The position numbers and the translations under genes were made by a program. Below, piece after piece: positions 54,446 through 62,648 of a DNA stretch of 64,000 nt; positions within the stretch are counted from its first letter, which is position 1; every line of letters starts with the position of its first letter. The DNA lies in assembly GCF_036416795.1 (NCBI RefSeq), contig NZ_CP143867.1, positions 5,510,001 through 5,574,000 on the forward strand, written 5' to 3'. This stretch comes from Bacteroides sp. MSB163. GTDB lineage: Bacteria > Bacteroidota > Bacteroidia > Bacteroidales > Bacteroidaceae. The notes below the pieces were generated by a model. The model did no database searches. It saw nothing but the letters and a program-made list of their open reading frames with translations, and had not been told where the DNA came from.

Positions 54446-56227
54446 ATGAAAAAGATATTCAAATATATGGCAGCCGCACTGCTGGCTGTAAATTTCACCT
54501 CTTGCAGCGACTTCTTAGACAAAGAGGTAGACTTGACCCTGGATGCGGAACAGGTGTTCCAGAAATTTGAGAATACCCGCGGCTATCTGGCAAATATATA
54601 TACCTACCTACCGGATGCGTTCGTAGGTTATACAGATGGCCAGTTCCGTGGTGCATCACGCGATTGTATGACGGATAATGCACTCTCTTTCTGGAGTGTA
54701 CATTACTATCACAGTGTATTGACAGACGCTTATTCCGCAACCAAACATTCGTTTGCAGAAGATTTCTGGCCAAAGAACTTCAAAGGCATCCGTGCCGCCA
54801 ACAACTTTCTGAAGTATGCCCGCGAAAGCGTTGTGAAGAATACTGAAATGGAGGGTGACGACAACCGTTTGTACGACCGTTACATGGCTGAAGCCCGACT
54901 GCTCCGTGCCATCTTCCACTTCGACCAGGCCAGTTGGTTCGGCGATATCCCCATCGTAGGTGAAGATGAGAACGGCGAGCCCATCATTTTCGAATACACC
55001 AATCCGGAACAAATGAACATGGCACGCACCAATTGCGCCGATGCACTGAAATGGATTGCTGACGAATGTGATAAGATAAAAGACGTGTTGCCTTTCCGGT
55101 ATGCACAGGAAGAGCTGAACTGGGGACGTGTGAACGGTGCTGCAGCGTATGCATTGAAAGCAAGAGCATTGTTGTACAGAGCATCACCTTTGCACAATCC
55201 TAACAATGACGCTTCCCTATGGAGGGAAGCTGCAACGGCTGCAACAGACTTCATCACGAAAAACAGAACCCAGAGCAATCCGTACAGACTGTATACTACG
55301 GCAGATAATGATACGGACAAGAACTATTATGAATGTTTCGTTTCCACGCCTCACCTGAACAACGAGTATATCTTGAGTCGTTCAGAATGGCAAACCCGTG
55401 AAATTGAACTGTTCCTGGCTCCCTGCGGATTCAGTGGTAGTGTAAACTCAACCGGACGTACCAATCCGACACAGAACCTGGTGGATAGCTATGAAACTAA
55501 AAATGGTCTTCCTATAGATAAAGATCCGTCTTACGATCCGCAGAATCCGTACGCCAACCGTGACCCACGTTTGGAGCAAACCATTCTGCACCACGGTTCT
55601 ATCTGGGGAGATGCAAAACAAGATGAAGAACGTGAAGTAGATGTTACTTATGGTTCCGGCAAAGATTATCATGAACTGCACGGTGGAACACTCACCGGAT
55701 ACTATACTAAGAAGTTCCTGAATAATATGTCGTTCAAGAGTCCGACTACTTATACACACGCCTGTCCTATCTTCCGCTATGCCGAAGTATTGCTGAATGC
55801 TGCCGAAGCCATCAACGAAGCTGAAGGTCCAGACAATGCTTATCAATATGTGAACGAAGTGCGTGCCCGTGTAGGCATGCCACCCTACAGTGGAATGAGC
55901 CAGTCGCAGCTTCGCGAACGTATCCGCAACGAACGCCGCATCGAACTTTGCTTCGAGGACCATCGTTTCTTCGACGAGCGCCGCTGGAAGTTATTCGAAA
56001 GCAAAAGTGCCGCCAGCGAAAAGAATCTGCCCTACTACCAGCAGGTTTACAACCTTTACGGTGTAGCTGTAACTCCGGGGCAAAGTACGGTGTTCAATTA
56101 CGGTCCGGCGGAAATGCACCAATCACGTGCATTCAACAGTCCGAAGAACTACTACTTCCCCATACCGGATGCCGAAATCAAGAGATTGCCTAACTTAGGA
56201 CAAAATCCCGGCTGGGAAATGCAATAA
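54446..56227 (+). CDS. SusD/RagB-like glycan-binding lipoprotein (arabinan pair 2)
   Basis: 593-residue surface lipoprotein (lipobox FTSC, Cys20, with acidic residues after it). Family landmarks are ARLLRAIFHFDQASWFGD near residue 151, RYAEVLLNAAEAINEAEGP near residue 444, and RRIELCFEDHRFFDERRW near residue 495. The end is NPGWEMQ. It is 18 bp after its SusC and 29 bp before the small lipoprotein gene. Confidence 0.95.
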   Translation: MKKIFKYMAAALLAVNFTSCSDFLDKEVDLTLDAEQVFQKFENTRGYLANIYTYLPDAFVGYTDGQFRGASRDCMTDNALSFWSVHYYHSVLTDAYSATKHSFAEDFWPKNFKGIRAANNFLKYARESVVKNTEMEGDDNRLYDRYMAEARLLRAIFHFDQASWFGDIPIVGEDENGEPIIFEYTNPEQMNMARTNCADALKWIADECDKIKDVLPFRYAQEELNWGRVNGAAAYALKARALLYRASPLHNPNNDASLWREAATAATDFITKNRTQSNPYRLYTTADNDTDKNYYECFVSTPHLNNEYILSRSEWQTREIELFLAPCGFSGSVNSTGRTNPTQNLVDSYETKNGLPIDKDPSYDPQNPYANRDPRLEQTILHHGSIWGDAKQDEEREVDVTYGSGKDYHELHGGTLTGYYTKKFLNNMSFKSPTTYTHACPIFRYAEVLLNAAEAINEAEGPDNAYQYVNEVRARVGMPPYSGMSQSQLRERIRNERRIELCFEDHRFFDERRWKLFESKSAASEKNLPYYQQVYNLYGVAVTPGQSTVFNYGPAEMHQSRAFNSPKNYYFPIPDAEIKRLPNLGQNPGWEMQ

Positions 56228-56256
56228 AAAAATAAACTCATTAAAACTCCGAAAAT

Positions 56257-56703
56257 ATGAAACTTAATAAATGGTTAAGTATACTAGTGGTGAGTTGCTC
56301 ACTGCTAATCGGTTTTACCGCTTGTGACGACGATGATAACGATTACGGTGAACTCTCACTCGGTGCTCCCGTACTGACCGAGATTGCAGCCCCTACTGCC
56401 ATAGCAACTTCTGATGTAATGGTCAGTCAAAAAGATTTGGATGAAGGCACTATCAGAGTAATGACCTATGGTTTCTGCTATGATACCTCCAAGAATCCTA
56501 CCATCTACAGTGCCACAGTGAAAACTCTTCCTGAGAATGGAAAGATGGAAGCAACTCTGACTGAGTTGGCAGACAATACTGTATATTATGTACGGGCTTT
56601 TGCTACTCTTTACCCTAATGGAGTAGTTTATTCGCCTGAAATGGAAATGACTGTAGGAGTAACAGAACCGGAAACACCTTCAGAAGAAACCCCTACTGAA
56701 TAA
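56257..56703 (+). CDS. Small FN3-like surface lipoprotein
   Basis: 148-residue lipoprotein (lipobox FTAC, Cys23, followed by a run of Asp that fits surface export). The body is one immunoglobulin/FN3-like domain of about 95 residues (VLTEIAAPTAIATSDVMVSQ to VVYSPEMEMTV), then a Glu/Pro/Thr tail. The pattern YGFCYDTSKNPTI...YYVRAFATL...VVYSPE closely parallels residues about 36-128 of the GH43 protein encoded next. It may be an auxiliary glycan-binding or scaffold protein. I know no function for it. Confidence 0.82.
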   Translation: MKLNKWLSILVVSCSLLIGFTACDDDDNDYGELSLGAPVLTEIAAPTAIATSDVMVSQKDLDEGTIRVMTYGFCYDTSKNPTIYSATVKTLPENGKMEATLTELADNTVYYVRAFATLYPNGVVYSPEMEMTVGVTEPETPSEETPTE

Positions 56704-56712
56704 AACTATATT

Positions 56713-56764
56713 AATTACGAGTTACAATTATAAAAGCAACGCTTTTAAATTGTAACTCGTAATT
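56713..56764. repeat. Long hairpin between small lipoprotein and GH43 genes
   Basis: Arms 56713-56737 and 56741-56764 pair over 24 bp with one bulged A and a 3-base loop. It lies in the 101-bp gap inside the arabinan operon. No strong T run follows, so it may be an attenuator, an mRNA-stabilising stem or an intergenic repeat. Its TTACGAG/CTCGTAA motif recurs at 61869-61956. Confidence 0.6.
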
Positions 56765-56804
56765 TGTTTCTCTATAGTACTAATTTACCAATAACAATTT
56801 ACTT

Positions 56805-58718
56805 ATGAAGTTCTTCAAGTGGACCCTATTACTCTTCAGTTATTCAGTTTTATCAGGAGCGTGCAGCAGCGAAAGCAATGAGCCTGACATAGACGAGACA
56901 ACTATTTCCATTTCGGCACCATCTGTGTCAAATGTTACGGAAGATAGAGCAACTATAATTGCGACTATCACAACAAATACCCCATCCGCTATCTTAAAGA
57001 AAGGTATTTGTTATGATACCCAGTCTAATCCGACCATTTCCAACCGGACTGTTGAAATGAGCAGCGCAGGTCTGTCACTCAACCTGACCATAACGGAACT
57101 TGAGCCTGAAACTAAATACTATGCCAAGGCTTTTGCTACTGTAGCCAATGGAAGTCCTGTCTATTCAACAGAAATTTCATTCACAACAGCAGCCCGCAGC
57201 ATTACTTCCGAATTGGACAAATACATAGCTCCTTCCTATCCTGATGATTATACCAGCATTGCAGACTGGAGCAACAGAAGCCAATGGAATTTAGCCAATG
57301 TACATGACCCCAGTATAGTACTAGCTGAAGACGGTTATTATTATATGTATCAGACGGATGCCTCGTATGGCAATGCGCATGAATACGGCGGACATTTTCA
57401 CTGCCGTCGATCCAAAGACCTCGTGAATTGGGAATACATGGGAGGTACCATGAACTCACTACCCGGCTGGGTGATTCCTAAATTGAACGAAATACGCAAA
57501 GCCATGGGGTTGAATGAAGTTCAGCCTGCCATAAATACCTTTGGTTATTGGGCACCTTGTGTCCGGAAAGTCAGAAACGGGCTTTACCGCATGTACTATT
57601 CCATCGTATGCCCGGGCTTGCTCAACGGTGAGAACACTTGGGGCGAACGTGCCTTTATCGGCATGATGGAAAACACCGACCCTGCCAATAATGGAGGTTG
57701 GGAAGACAAAGGATACGTCATCACAAATGCCTCTGATAAAGAATTAAATTTCAACGTCAAGCCCGATGACTGGACAAATTGCTATTATAAATGGAATGCA
57801 ATCGACCCCAGTTATATTATCGACAAAGATGGCAAGCACTATCTGGTTTACGGCTCATGGCATAGCGGCATAGCGGCGCTGGAAGTAGATGCAGCCACCG
57901 GAAAGCCACTGAATACATTGCCCAAGCCTTGGGGAACGGAAGAAGATATAGCTCCTTACGGGCAACTACTCGTCACCCGCCAAATTGGGAATCGCTGGCA
58001 GGCATCCGAAGGACCGGAAATCATTTATAATCCAAACACTGGATATTATTACCTGTTCATGGCTTATGATGCATTGGATGTACCTTATAACACACGCGTG
58101 TGTCGTTCTCAAAGCATTTTGGGGCCTTACTTAGGCATTGACGGAACAGATCTCACCAGATTCGGCGGCGAAATGCTCCCCATCGTTACACACCCCTACA
58201 AGTTCAGCAACAGCAACGGATGGGTAGGTATCGCTCACTGTGCTATTTTTGACGATGGAAATGGGAATTGGTATTATGCCTCGCAAGGACGTCTGCCCAA
58301 AGATATACCGGGTATCAATGCGAGCAATGCCGTGATGATGGGGCATGTACGTTCCATCAAATGGACCAGTACGGGATGGCCGGTAGTAATGCCGGAACGT
58401 TATGGCGCCGTGCCCCAACTGCCTATAACAGAAGATGAACTGACAGGGAGTTGGGAACATATAGACCTCTCCTATTCTTACGGAAAGCAGAAAACATCCA
58501 ATACAATGACACTTTCTGCCGATCATAAAGTAACCGATGGTTCTTGGAAAGGTGCAACATGGAACTATGATACAGACAATCAGCGTATCACATTCAGCAA
58601 TGGAGTGGAGGTATGCCTGCAAAGAGAAGCAGATTGGGAAGTCAGCCCAAGAACTCATACGATTGTCTATGCAGGATATACCAACAGCAAGACATATTGG
58701 GGTAAAAAGAAAAAATGA
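56805..58718 (+). CDS. GH43 endo-1,5-alpha-L-arabinanase lipoprotein with FN3-like domain
   Basis: 637-residue lipoprotein (lipobox LSGAC, Cys20). An FN3-like domain covers about residues 36-128, followed by the five-bladed propeller with Asp168 in NVHDPSI, Asp334 in NAIDPSY and the Glu of SEGPEII (residue 402). The C-terminal beta-domain (about 535-637, TGSWEHIDL to KTYWGKKK) is the GH43_C2 type seen in two-domain endo-arabinanases. It is the last gene of the arabinan operon. Surface anchoring would let it cut arabinan before import by the two SusC/SusD systems. It resembles the periplasmic or surface GH43 at 37541-39028, which lacks the FN3-like domain. Confidence 0.94.
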   Translation: MKFFKWTLLLFSYSVLSGACSSESNEPDIDETTISISAPSVSNVTEDRATIIATITTNTPSAILKKGICYDTQSNPTISNRTVEMSSAGLSLNLTITELEPETKYYAKAFATVANGSPVYSTEISFTTAARSITSELDKYIAPSYPDDYTSIADWSNRSQWNLANVHDPSIVLAEDGYYYMYQTDASYGNAHEYGGHFHCRRSKDLVNWEYMGGTMNSLPGWVIPKLNEIRKAMGLNEVQPAINTFGYWAPCVRKVRNGLYRMYYSIVCPGLLNGENTWGERAFIGMMENTDPANNGGWEDKGYVITNASDKELNFNVKPDDWTNCYYKWNAIDPSYIIDKDGKHYLVYGSWHSGIAALEVDAATGKPLNTLPKPWGTEEDIAPYGQLLVTRQIGNRWQASEGPEIIYNPNTGYYYLFMAYDALDVPYNTRVCRSQSILGPYLGIDGTDLTRFGGEMLPIVTHPYKFSNSNGWVGIAHCAIFDDGNGNWYYASQGRLPKDIPGINASNAVMMGHVRSIKWTSTGWPVVMPERYGAVPQLPITEDELTGSWEHIDLSYSYGKQKTSNTMTLSADHKVTDGSWKGATWNYDTDNQRITFSNGVEVCLQREADWEVSPRTHTIVYAGYTNSKTYWGKKKK

Positions 58719-58754
58719 GATAAGTTCCCGTCAACATCCGGATAGGATTTGAGC

Positions 58755-58830
58755 CGTATCTAGTCCATATCTGCTCCGTATCTATACACTTGAACTTGGT
58801 AGAGAGTTGATAAGGAGTTGATACGGACTT
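58755..58830. repeat. Inverted repeat related to the 29.3-kb element
   Basis: A left block containing GTCCATATCTGCTCCGTATC can pair with a right block GATAAGGAGTTGATACGGAC at 16 of 20 positions. The left block shares TGCTCCGTATCTATAC with the element at 29346-29361. It sits just after the GH43 stop and may double as a terminator. Confidence 0.6.
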
Positions 58831-58903
58831 AGAGGAAGGGGGGGGGAATCTGAGCTTTTAAACAGCCTCGGACATCCAACTTCTAAGGCTATTTTTTTAC
58901 TTT

Positions 58904-58963
58904 TATGTTACATAACATATACAAGTGTTACTAATACACTCAAATAAAGTGTTACTTTTACAC
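58904..58963 (+). promoter_or_regulatory. Candidate AraR operator region
   Basis: A palindrome TATGTTA-CA-TAACATA (58904-58919) is followed by two near-identical 15-bp elements, GTGTTACTAATACAC (58925-58939) and GTGTTACTTTTACAC (58949-58963). They are 24 bp apart with 13 of 15 identical positions, and each has GTGT...ACAC ends. They sit 43-81 bp before the first gene of the arabinose operon, which itself encodes an AraR-type repressor, so autoregulation through these sites is likely. Confidence 0.6.
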
Positions 58964-59005
58964 CCAAAATCAGATAATTATCTCATTTACATTAAAAATA
59001 GAACC

Positions 59006-60145
59006 ATGAAAAACAGTTTTCTACTTGCAGGAATTGCCGCACTGATGTTATCTGCGTGCAATAACAAGCCAGCTCAGAAGTTGACTTTGTCCGGTCTGAA
59101 TCCGGTGAATTTTCAAACAGAAGTGAACAATGCCAAAACAGACCTTTACACCTTGAAGAACAAGTCGGGCATGGAAGTATGCATCACTAACTTCGGAGGA
59201 CGTATCGTTTCTATTATGGTTCCCGATAAAAACGGGAATATGCAGGACGTTGTTCTAGGCTTTGACAGCATTGCCGACTATGTCAACATTCCGAGTGACT
59301 TCGGTGCTTCTATCGGCCGCTATGCAAACCGCATCAACCAGGGAAGAATCGTACTGGACGGAGACACTATCCAATTACCGCAAAACAACTTCGGGCATTG
59401 CTTGCATGGTGGTCCCAAAGGCTGGCAATATCAGGTATATGAAGCCAATCCGATTGACGACACTACCTTGGAACTGACTCGTATTTCACCGGACGGAGAT
59501 GAAAAATTCCCAGGCAACGTAACAGCTAAAGTTCTTTTCAAACTGACTGATGACAACGCTATAGATATAAAGTATAGTGCTACCACAGATAAGAAAACGG
59601 TTATCAACATGACCAACCACTCCTACTTCAACTTATCCGGTAATCCTGCAAATGCTGCAACAGATCATATCTTATATGTAAATGCAGACAATTACACTCC
59701 AGTAGACAGCACATTTATGACTACAGGAGAAATTGTAACCGTGAAAGATACTCCGATGGACTTCACTACTCCCAAGACTGTAGGACAAGACATCACAAAC
59801 TTCGATTTCGCACAGTTGAAGAATGGAAACGGTTATGACCACAATTGGGTGCTGAACACAAAGGGCGACCTCTCTCAGGTAGCTGCAAAAATGACATCAC
59901 CGGTAAGTGGTATTACACTGGAAGTTTACACCAACGAACCGGGTATACAGGTTTATACAGGCAATTTCCTGGATGGAACCGTAACCGGCAAAAAAGGTAT
60001 CACTTATAATCAACGTGCTTCCGTTTGCCTGGAAACACAGCACTATCCCGACAGTCCCAATAAGCCCGAATGGCCGAGCGTTGTACTGGAGCCGGGACAA
60101 ACTTACAACAGCGAATGTATTTTTAAATTCTCAGTAGAGAAATAA
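59006..60145 (+). CDS. Exported aldose 1-epimerase (lipoprotein mutarotase)
   Basis: 379-residue lipoprotein form of GalM (lipobox LSAC, Cys18). The frame is open from 58925, but that stretch overlaps the operator; the Met at 59006 begins the signal. Catalytic His205 in TNHSYFNLSG and Glu343 in VCLETQHYPD are conserved, as are LHGGPKGWQYQVY and IGRYANRI. It would interconvert anomers of arabinose or other released sugars in the periplasm or at the surface before symport. First gene of the arabinose operon, 25 bp upstream of the symporter. Clear paralogue of the cytosolic galM at 31718-32821. Confidence 0.94.
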   Translation: MKNSFLLAGIAALMLSACNNKPAQKLTLSGLNPVNFQTEVNNAKTDLYTLKNKSGMEVCITNFGGRIVSIMVPDKNGNMQDVVLGFDSIADYVNIPSDFGASIGRYANRINQGRIVLDGDTIQLPQNNFGHCLHGGPKGWQYQVYEANPIDDTTLELTRISPDGDEKFPGNVTAKVLFKLTDDNAIDIKYSATTDKKTVINMTNHSYFNLSGNPANAATDHILYVNADNYTPVDSTFMTTGEIVTVKDTPMDFTTPKTVGQDITNFDFAQLKNGNGYDHNWVLNTKGDLSQVAAKMTSPVSGITLEVYTNEPGIQVYTGNFLDGTVTGKKGITYNQRASVCLETQHYPDSPNKPEWPSVVLEPGQTYNSECIFKFSVEK

Positions 60146-60170
60146 TAGTTAACTTTTAAACATAAGTATT

Positions 60171-61865
60171 GTGGAAGCATTAGATTGGATTGTAATTGGA
60201 GTCTTCGCTTTGGCTCTGATAGGTATTATTGTTTGGGTTGTCAGACAAAAACAGAACGACTCAGCAGATTATTTCTTGGGTGGACGTGATGCTACATGGA
60301 TTGCGATTGGTGCATCTATTTTTGCATCAAATATCGGTTCGGAACACCTGATTGGTTTGGCAGGCGCAGGAGCTTCCAGTGGTATGGCTATGGCACACTG
60401 GGAGATTCAGGGATGGATGATTCTTATTTTGGGATGGGTATTCGTGCCTTTCTATTCAAGAAGTATGGTATATACGATGCCTGAATTCCTGGAACGTCGT
60501 TATAATCCGCAATCACGTACCATATTGTCTGTTATCTCTTTAATCAGTTACGTATTGACTAAGGTAGCAGTTACGGTATATGCCGGTGGTTTGGTTTTCC
60601 AACAAGTATTCGGAATTAAAGAACTTTGGGGAATTGATTTCTTCTGGATTGCAGCAATCGGTCTGGTTTTGATAACTGCGTTATATACAATCTTTGGTGG
60701 TATGAAGTCTGTACTTTATACTTCTGTATTGCAAACACCTATTTTGTTATTGGGCTCACTGATTATTCTCGTTCTTGGTTTCAAAGAATTAGGTGGATGG
60801 GACGAAATGATGAGAATTTGTGGTGCAGTTACCGTAAACGATCAAGGAAATACTATGACGGAATTAATCCGCAGCAATAGTGACCCTAACTTCCCCTGGC
60901 TGGGAGCATTGATAGGATCAGCTATCATCGGTTTCTGGTACTGGTGTACCGACCAATTCATCGTGCAACGTGTTCTTTCAGGTAAGAACCAGAAAGAAGC
61001 ACGTCGCGGTACTATCTTCGGTGCCTATCTGAAACTGTTACCCGTATTCTTATTCCTGATTCCGGGTATGATTGCTTTTGCATTGCATCAGAAGTATCTG
61101 GGTGCCGGTGGTGAAGGTTTCTTGCCGATGCTGGACAACGGTGTGGCAAATGCCGATGCAGCTTTCCCGACATTGGTAGCAAAACTATTGCCGGCAGGTG
61201 TTAAAGGTCTGGTAGTTTGCGGTATCCTGGCAGCTTTGATGAGCTCACTGGCGTCTCTTTTCAACTCCTCAGCTATGTTGTTTACAATTGACTTCTACAA
61301 ACGCTTCAGGCCCAAAACATCTGAAAAGAAATTGGTGGGTATCGGGCAAGCAGCAACTGTTGTAATTGTGATTCTGGGTATTTTATGGATACCTATCATG
61401 CGTAGCGTAGGTGATGTACTTTATACTTACCTGCAAGACGTACAGTCTGTATTGGCACCGGGTATCGCCGCAGCCTTCCTGTTGGGTATCTGCTGGAAGC
61501 GTACTTCTGCACAAGGTGGTATGTGGGGATTGATTGCCGGTATGGTTATTGGTCTGACTCGTTTGGGAGCCAAAGTATATTATAGTAACGCAGGCGACGT
61601 GGCAGGCGGTACATTCAAATATCTGTTCTATGATATGAACTGGTTGTTCTTCTGTGGATGGATGTTCTTATTCTGTATCATCGTAGTTATCTTGGTCAGC
61701 CTGGCTACGAAAGCGCCAAGTGCGGAGAAAATACAAGGCTTGGTATTTGGTACTTCAACTCCAGAACAATTAGCGGAAACGCGCGTCAGTTGGAACCATT
61801 GGGATATTATCCATACGGTTATTATCCTGGGTATCACTGCCGCTTTCTATATCTATTTCTGGTAA
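60171..61865 (+). CDS. Sodium/solute symporter (SSS family), likely L-arabinose
   Basis: 564-residue inner-membrane sodium-driven sugar symporter of the SGLT-like family with about 14 hydrophobic spans. Family features include DYFLGGRDATWIAIGASIFASNIGSEHLIGLAG (read as consecutive segments near residues 31-64) and WYWCTDQFIVQRVLSGKN near residue 256. The start codon is GTG (60171), 25 bp after the mutarotase stop. Its position between the exported mutarotase and the AraR-type regulator makes L-arabinose the best substrate guess. Confidence 0.93.
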   Translation: MEALDWIVIGVFALALIGIIVWVVRQKQNDSADYFLGGRDATWIAIGASIFASNIGSEHLIGLAGAGASSGMAMAHWEIQGWMILILGWVFVPFYSRSMVYTMPEFLERRYNPQSRTILSVISLISYVLTKVAVTVYAGGLVFQQVFGIKELWGIDFFWIAAIGLVLITALYTIFGGMKSVLYTSVLQTPILLLGSLIILVLGFKELGGWDEMMRICGAVTVNDQGNTMTELIRSNSDPNFPWLGALIGSAIIGFWYWCTDQFIVQRVLSGKNQKEARRGTIFGAYLKLLPVFLFLIPGMIAFALHQKYLGAGGEGFLPMLDNGVANADAAFPTLVAKLLPAGVKGLVVCGILAALMSSLASLFNSSAMLFTIDFYKRFRPKTSEKKLVGIGQAATVVIVILGILWIPIMRSVGDVLYTYLQDVQSVLAPGIAAAFLLGICWKRTSAQGGMWGLIAGMVIGLTRLGAKVYYSNAGDVAGGTFKYLFYDMNWLFFCGWMFLFCIIVVILVSLATKAPSAEKIQGLVFGTSTPEQLAETRVSWNHWDIIHTVIILGITAAFYIYFW

Positions 61866-61868
61866 AAC

Positions 61869-61956
61869 AGTTACAAGCTACGGGCTACAAGTTACGAGTG
61901 TCGTCCGGGTATGATAGCACAACCTACTTGTAGCTTGTAGCATGCAGCTCGTAACT
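61869..61956. repeat. Imperfect 30-bp inverted repeat
   Basis: Arms 61869-61898 and 61927-61956 pair at 24 of 30 positions around a 28-bp loop. They are built of repeated TACAAGC/TTACGAG words. It lies between the symporter and the regulator gene. Such word-repeat palindromes look like an intergenic repeat family; it may also weaken read-through into araR. Confidence 0.6.
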
Positions 61957-61964
61957 AAAAATAT

Positions 61965-62645
61965 ATGATGAGTAATTACTATAGTTCAAATCCAACCTTT
62001 TACGTTGGTATCGACTGCATCATCTTCGGTTTCAACGAAGGAGAACTGAGCCTGTTATTGCTGAAACGAAATTTTCAGCCGGCAATGGGTGAATGGTCTC
62101 TGATGGGTGGATTCGTGCAACAAGGTGAAAGTGTGGATAATGCTGCCAAACGTGTACTGGCGGAACTCACCGGTTTGGAAAATGTATATATGGAGCAAGT
62201 AGGGTCGTTCGGCGAAGTGGAACGTGATCCGGGAGAACGGGTTATCTCTGTTGCTTACTATGCATTGATCAACATCAACGAGTACGACCGCGAACTGGTG
62301 CACCAGCATAATGCCTACTGGGTAAACATCAATGAATTACCGCCTTTGATCTTCGACCATCCGCAAATGGTGAAACAAGCACGGGAATTGATGCAACAGA
62401 AAGCATCCACAGAGCCCATCGGCTTCAACCTGTTACCGAAGTTATTCACGCTGTCTCAACTGCAAAGCCTCTACGAAGCTATTTACGGTGAACAGATAGA
62501 CAAGCGTAACTTCCGTAAACGGATAGCCGAAATGGACTACATTGAAAAAACAGATAAGATTGATAAAACAGGTTCCAAACGCGGAGCTGCCTTATACAAA
62601 TTCAATGAGAAGGCATACCGCAAGGCACCGAATTTTAAATTATAA
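61965..62645 (+). CDS. araR: AraR-type Nudix-domain transcriptional regulator (NrtR family)
   Basis: 226-residue regulator with an N-terminal Nudix-like domain (about residues 10-145) and a C-terminal winged helix-turn-helix (about 150-226). The Nudix box GGFVQQGESVDNAAKRVLAEL has lost the catalytic Glu after Arg and the second Glu of the REUXEE core, so the domain should bind ligand rather than hydrolyse. The characterised Bacteroides homologue (BT0354) is a repressor released by L-arabinose. Here it is encoded between the symporter and araD, and the probable operator is at 58925-58963. Confidence 0.93.
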   Translation: MMSNYYSSNPTFYVGIDCIIFGFNEGELSLLLLKRNFQPAMGEWSLMGGFVQQGESVDNAAKRVLAELTGLENVYMEQVGSFGEVERDPGERVISVAYYALININEYDRELVHQHNAYWVNINELPPLIFDHPQMVKQARELMQQKASTEPIGFNLLPKLFTLSQLQSLYEAIYGEQIDKRNFRKRIAEMDYIEKTDKIDKTGSKRGAALYKFNEKAYRKAPNFKL

Positions 62646-62648
62646 ATT

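Larger units (their letters stand above)
58719..59005. other. 287-bp spacer before the arabinose operon
   Basis: No gene is seen. It carries a diverged copy of the CTCCGTATC/GATACGGA inverted repeat (58755-58830), a run of nine G (58838-58846), the perfect palindrome TATGTTA-CA-TAACATA (58904-58919), and the tandem AraR-like motif (58925-58963). Confidence 0.7.

Noticed and set aside
58925..59005. Upstream extension of the exported mutarotase
   Set aside because: It overlaps the tandem operator-like elements, and the lipoprotein signal begins at 59006.
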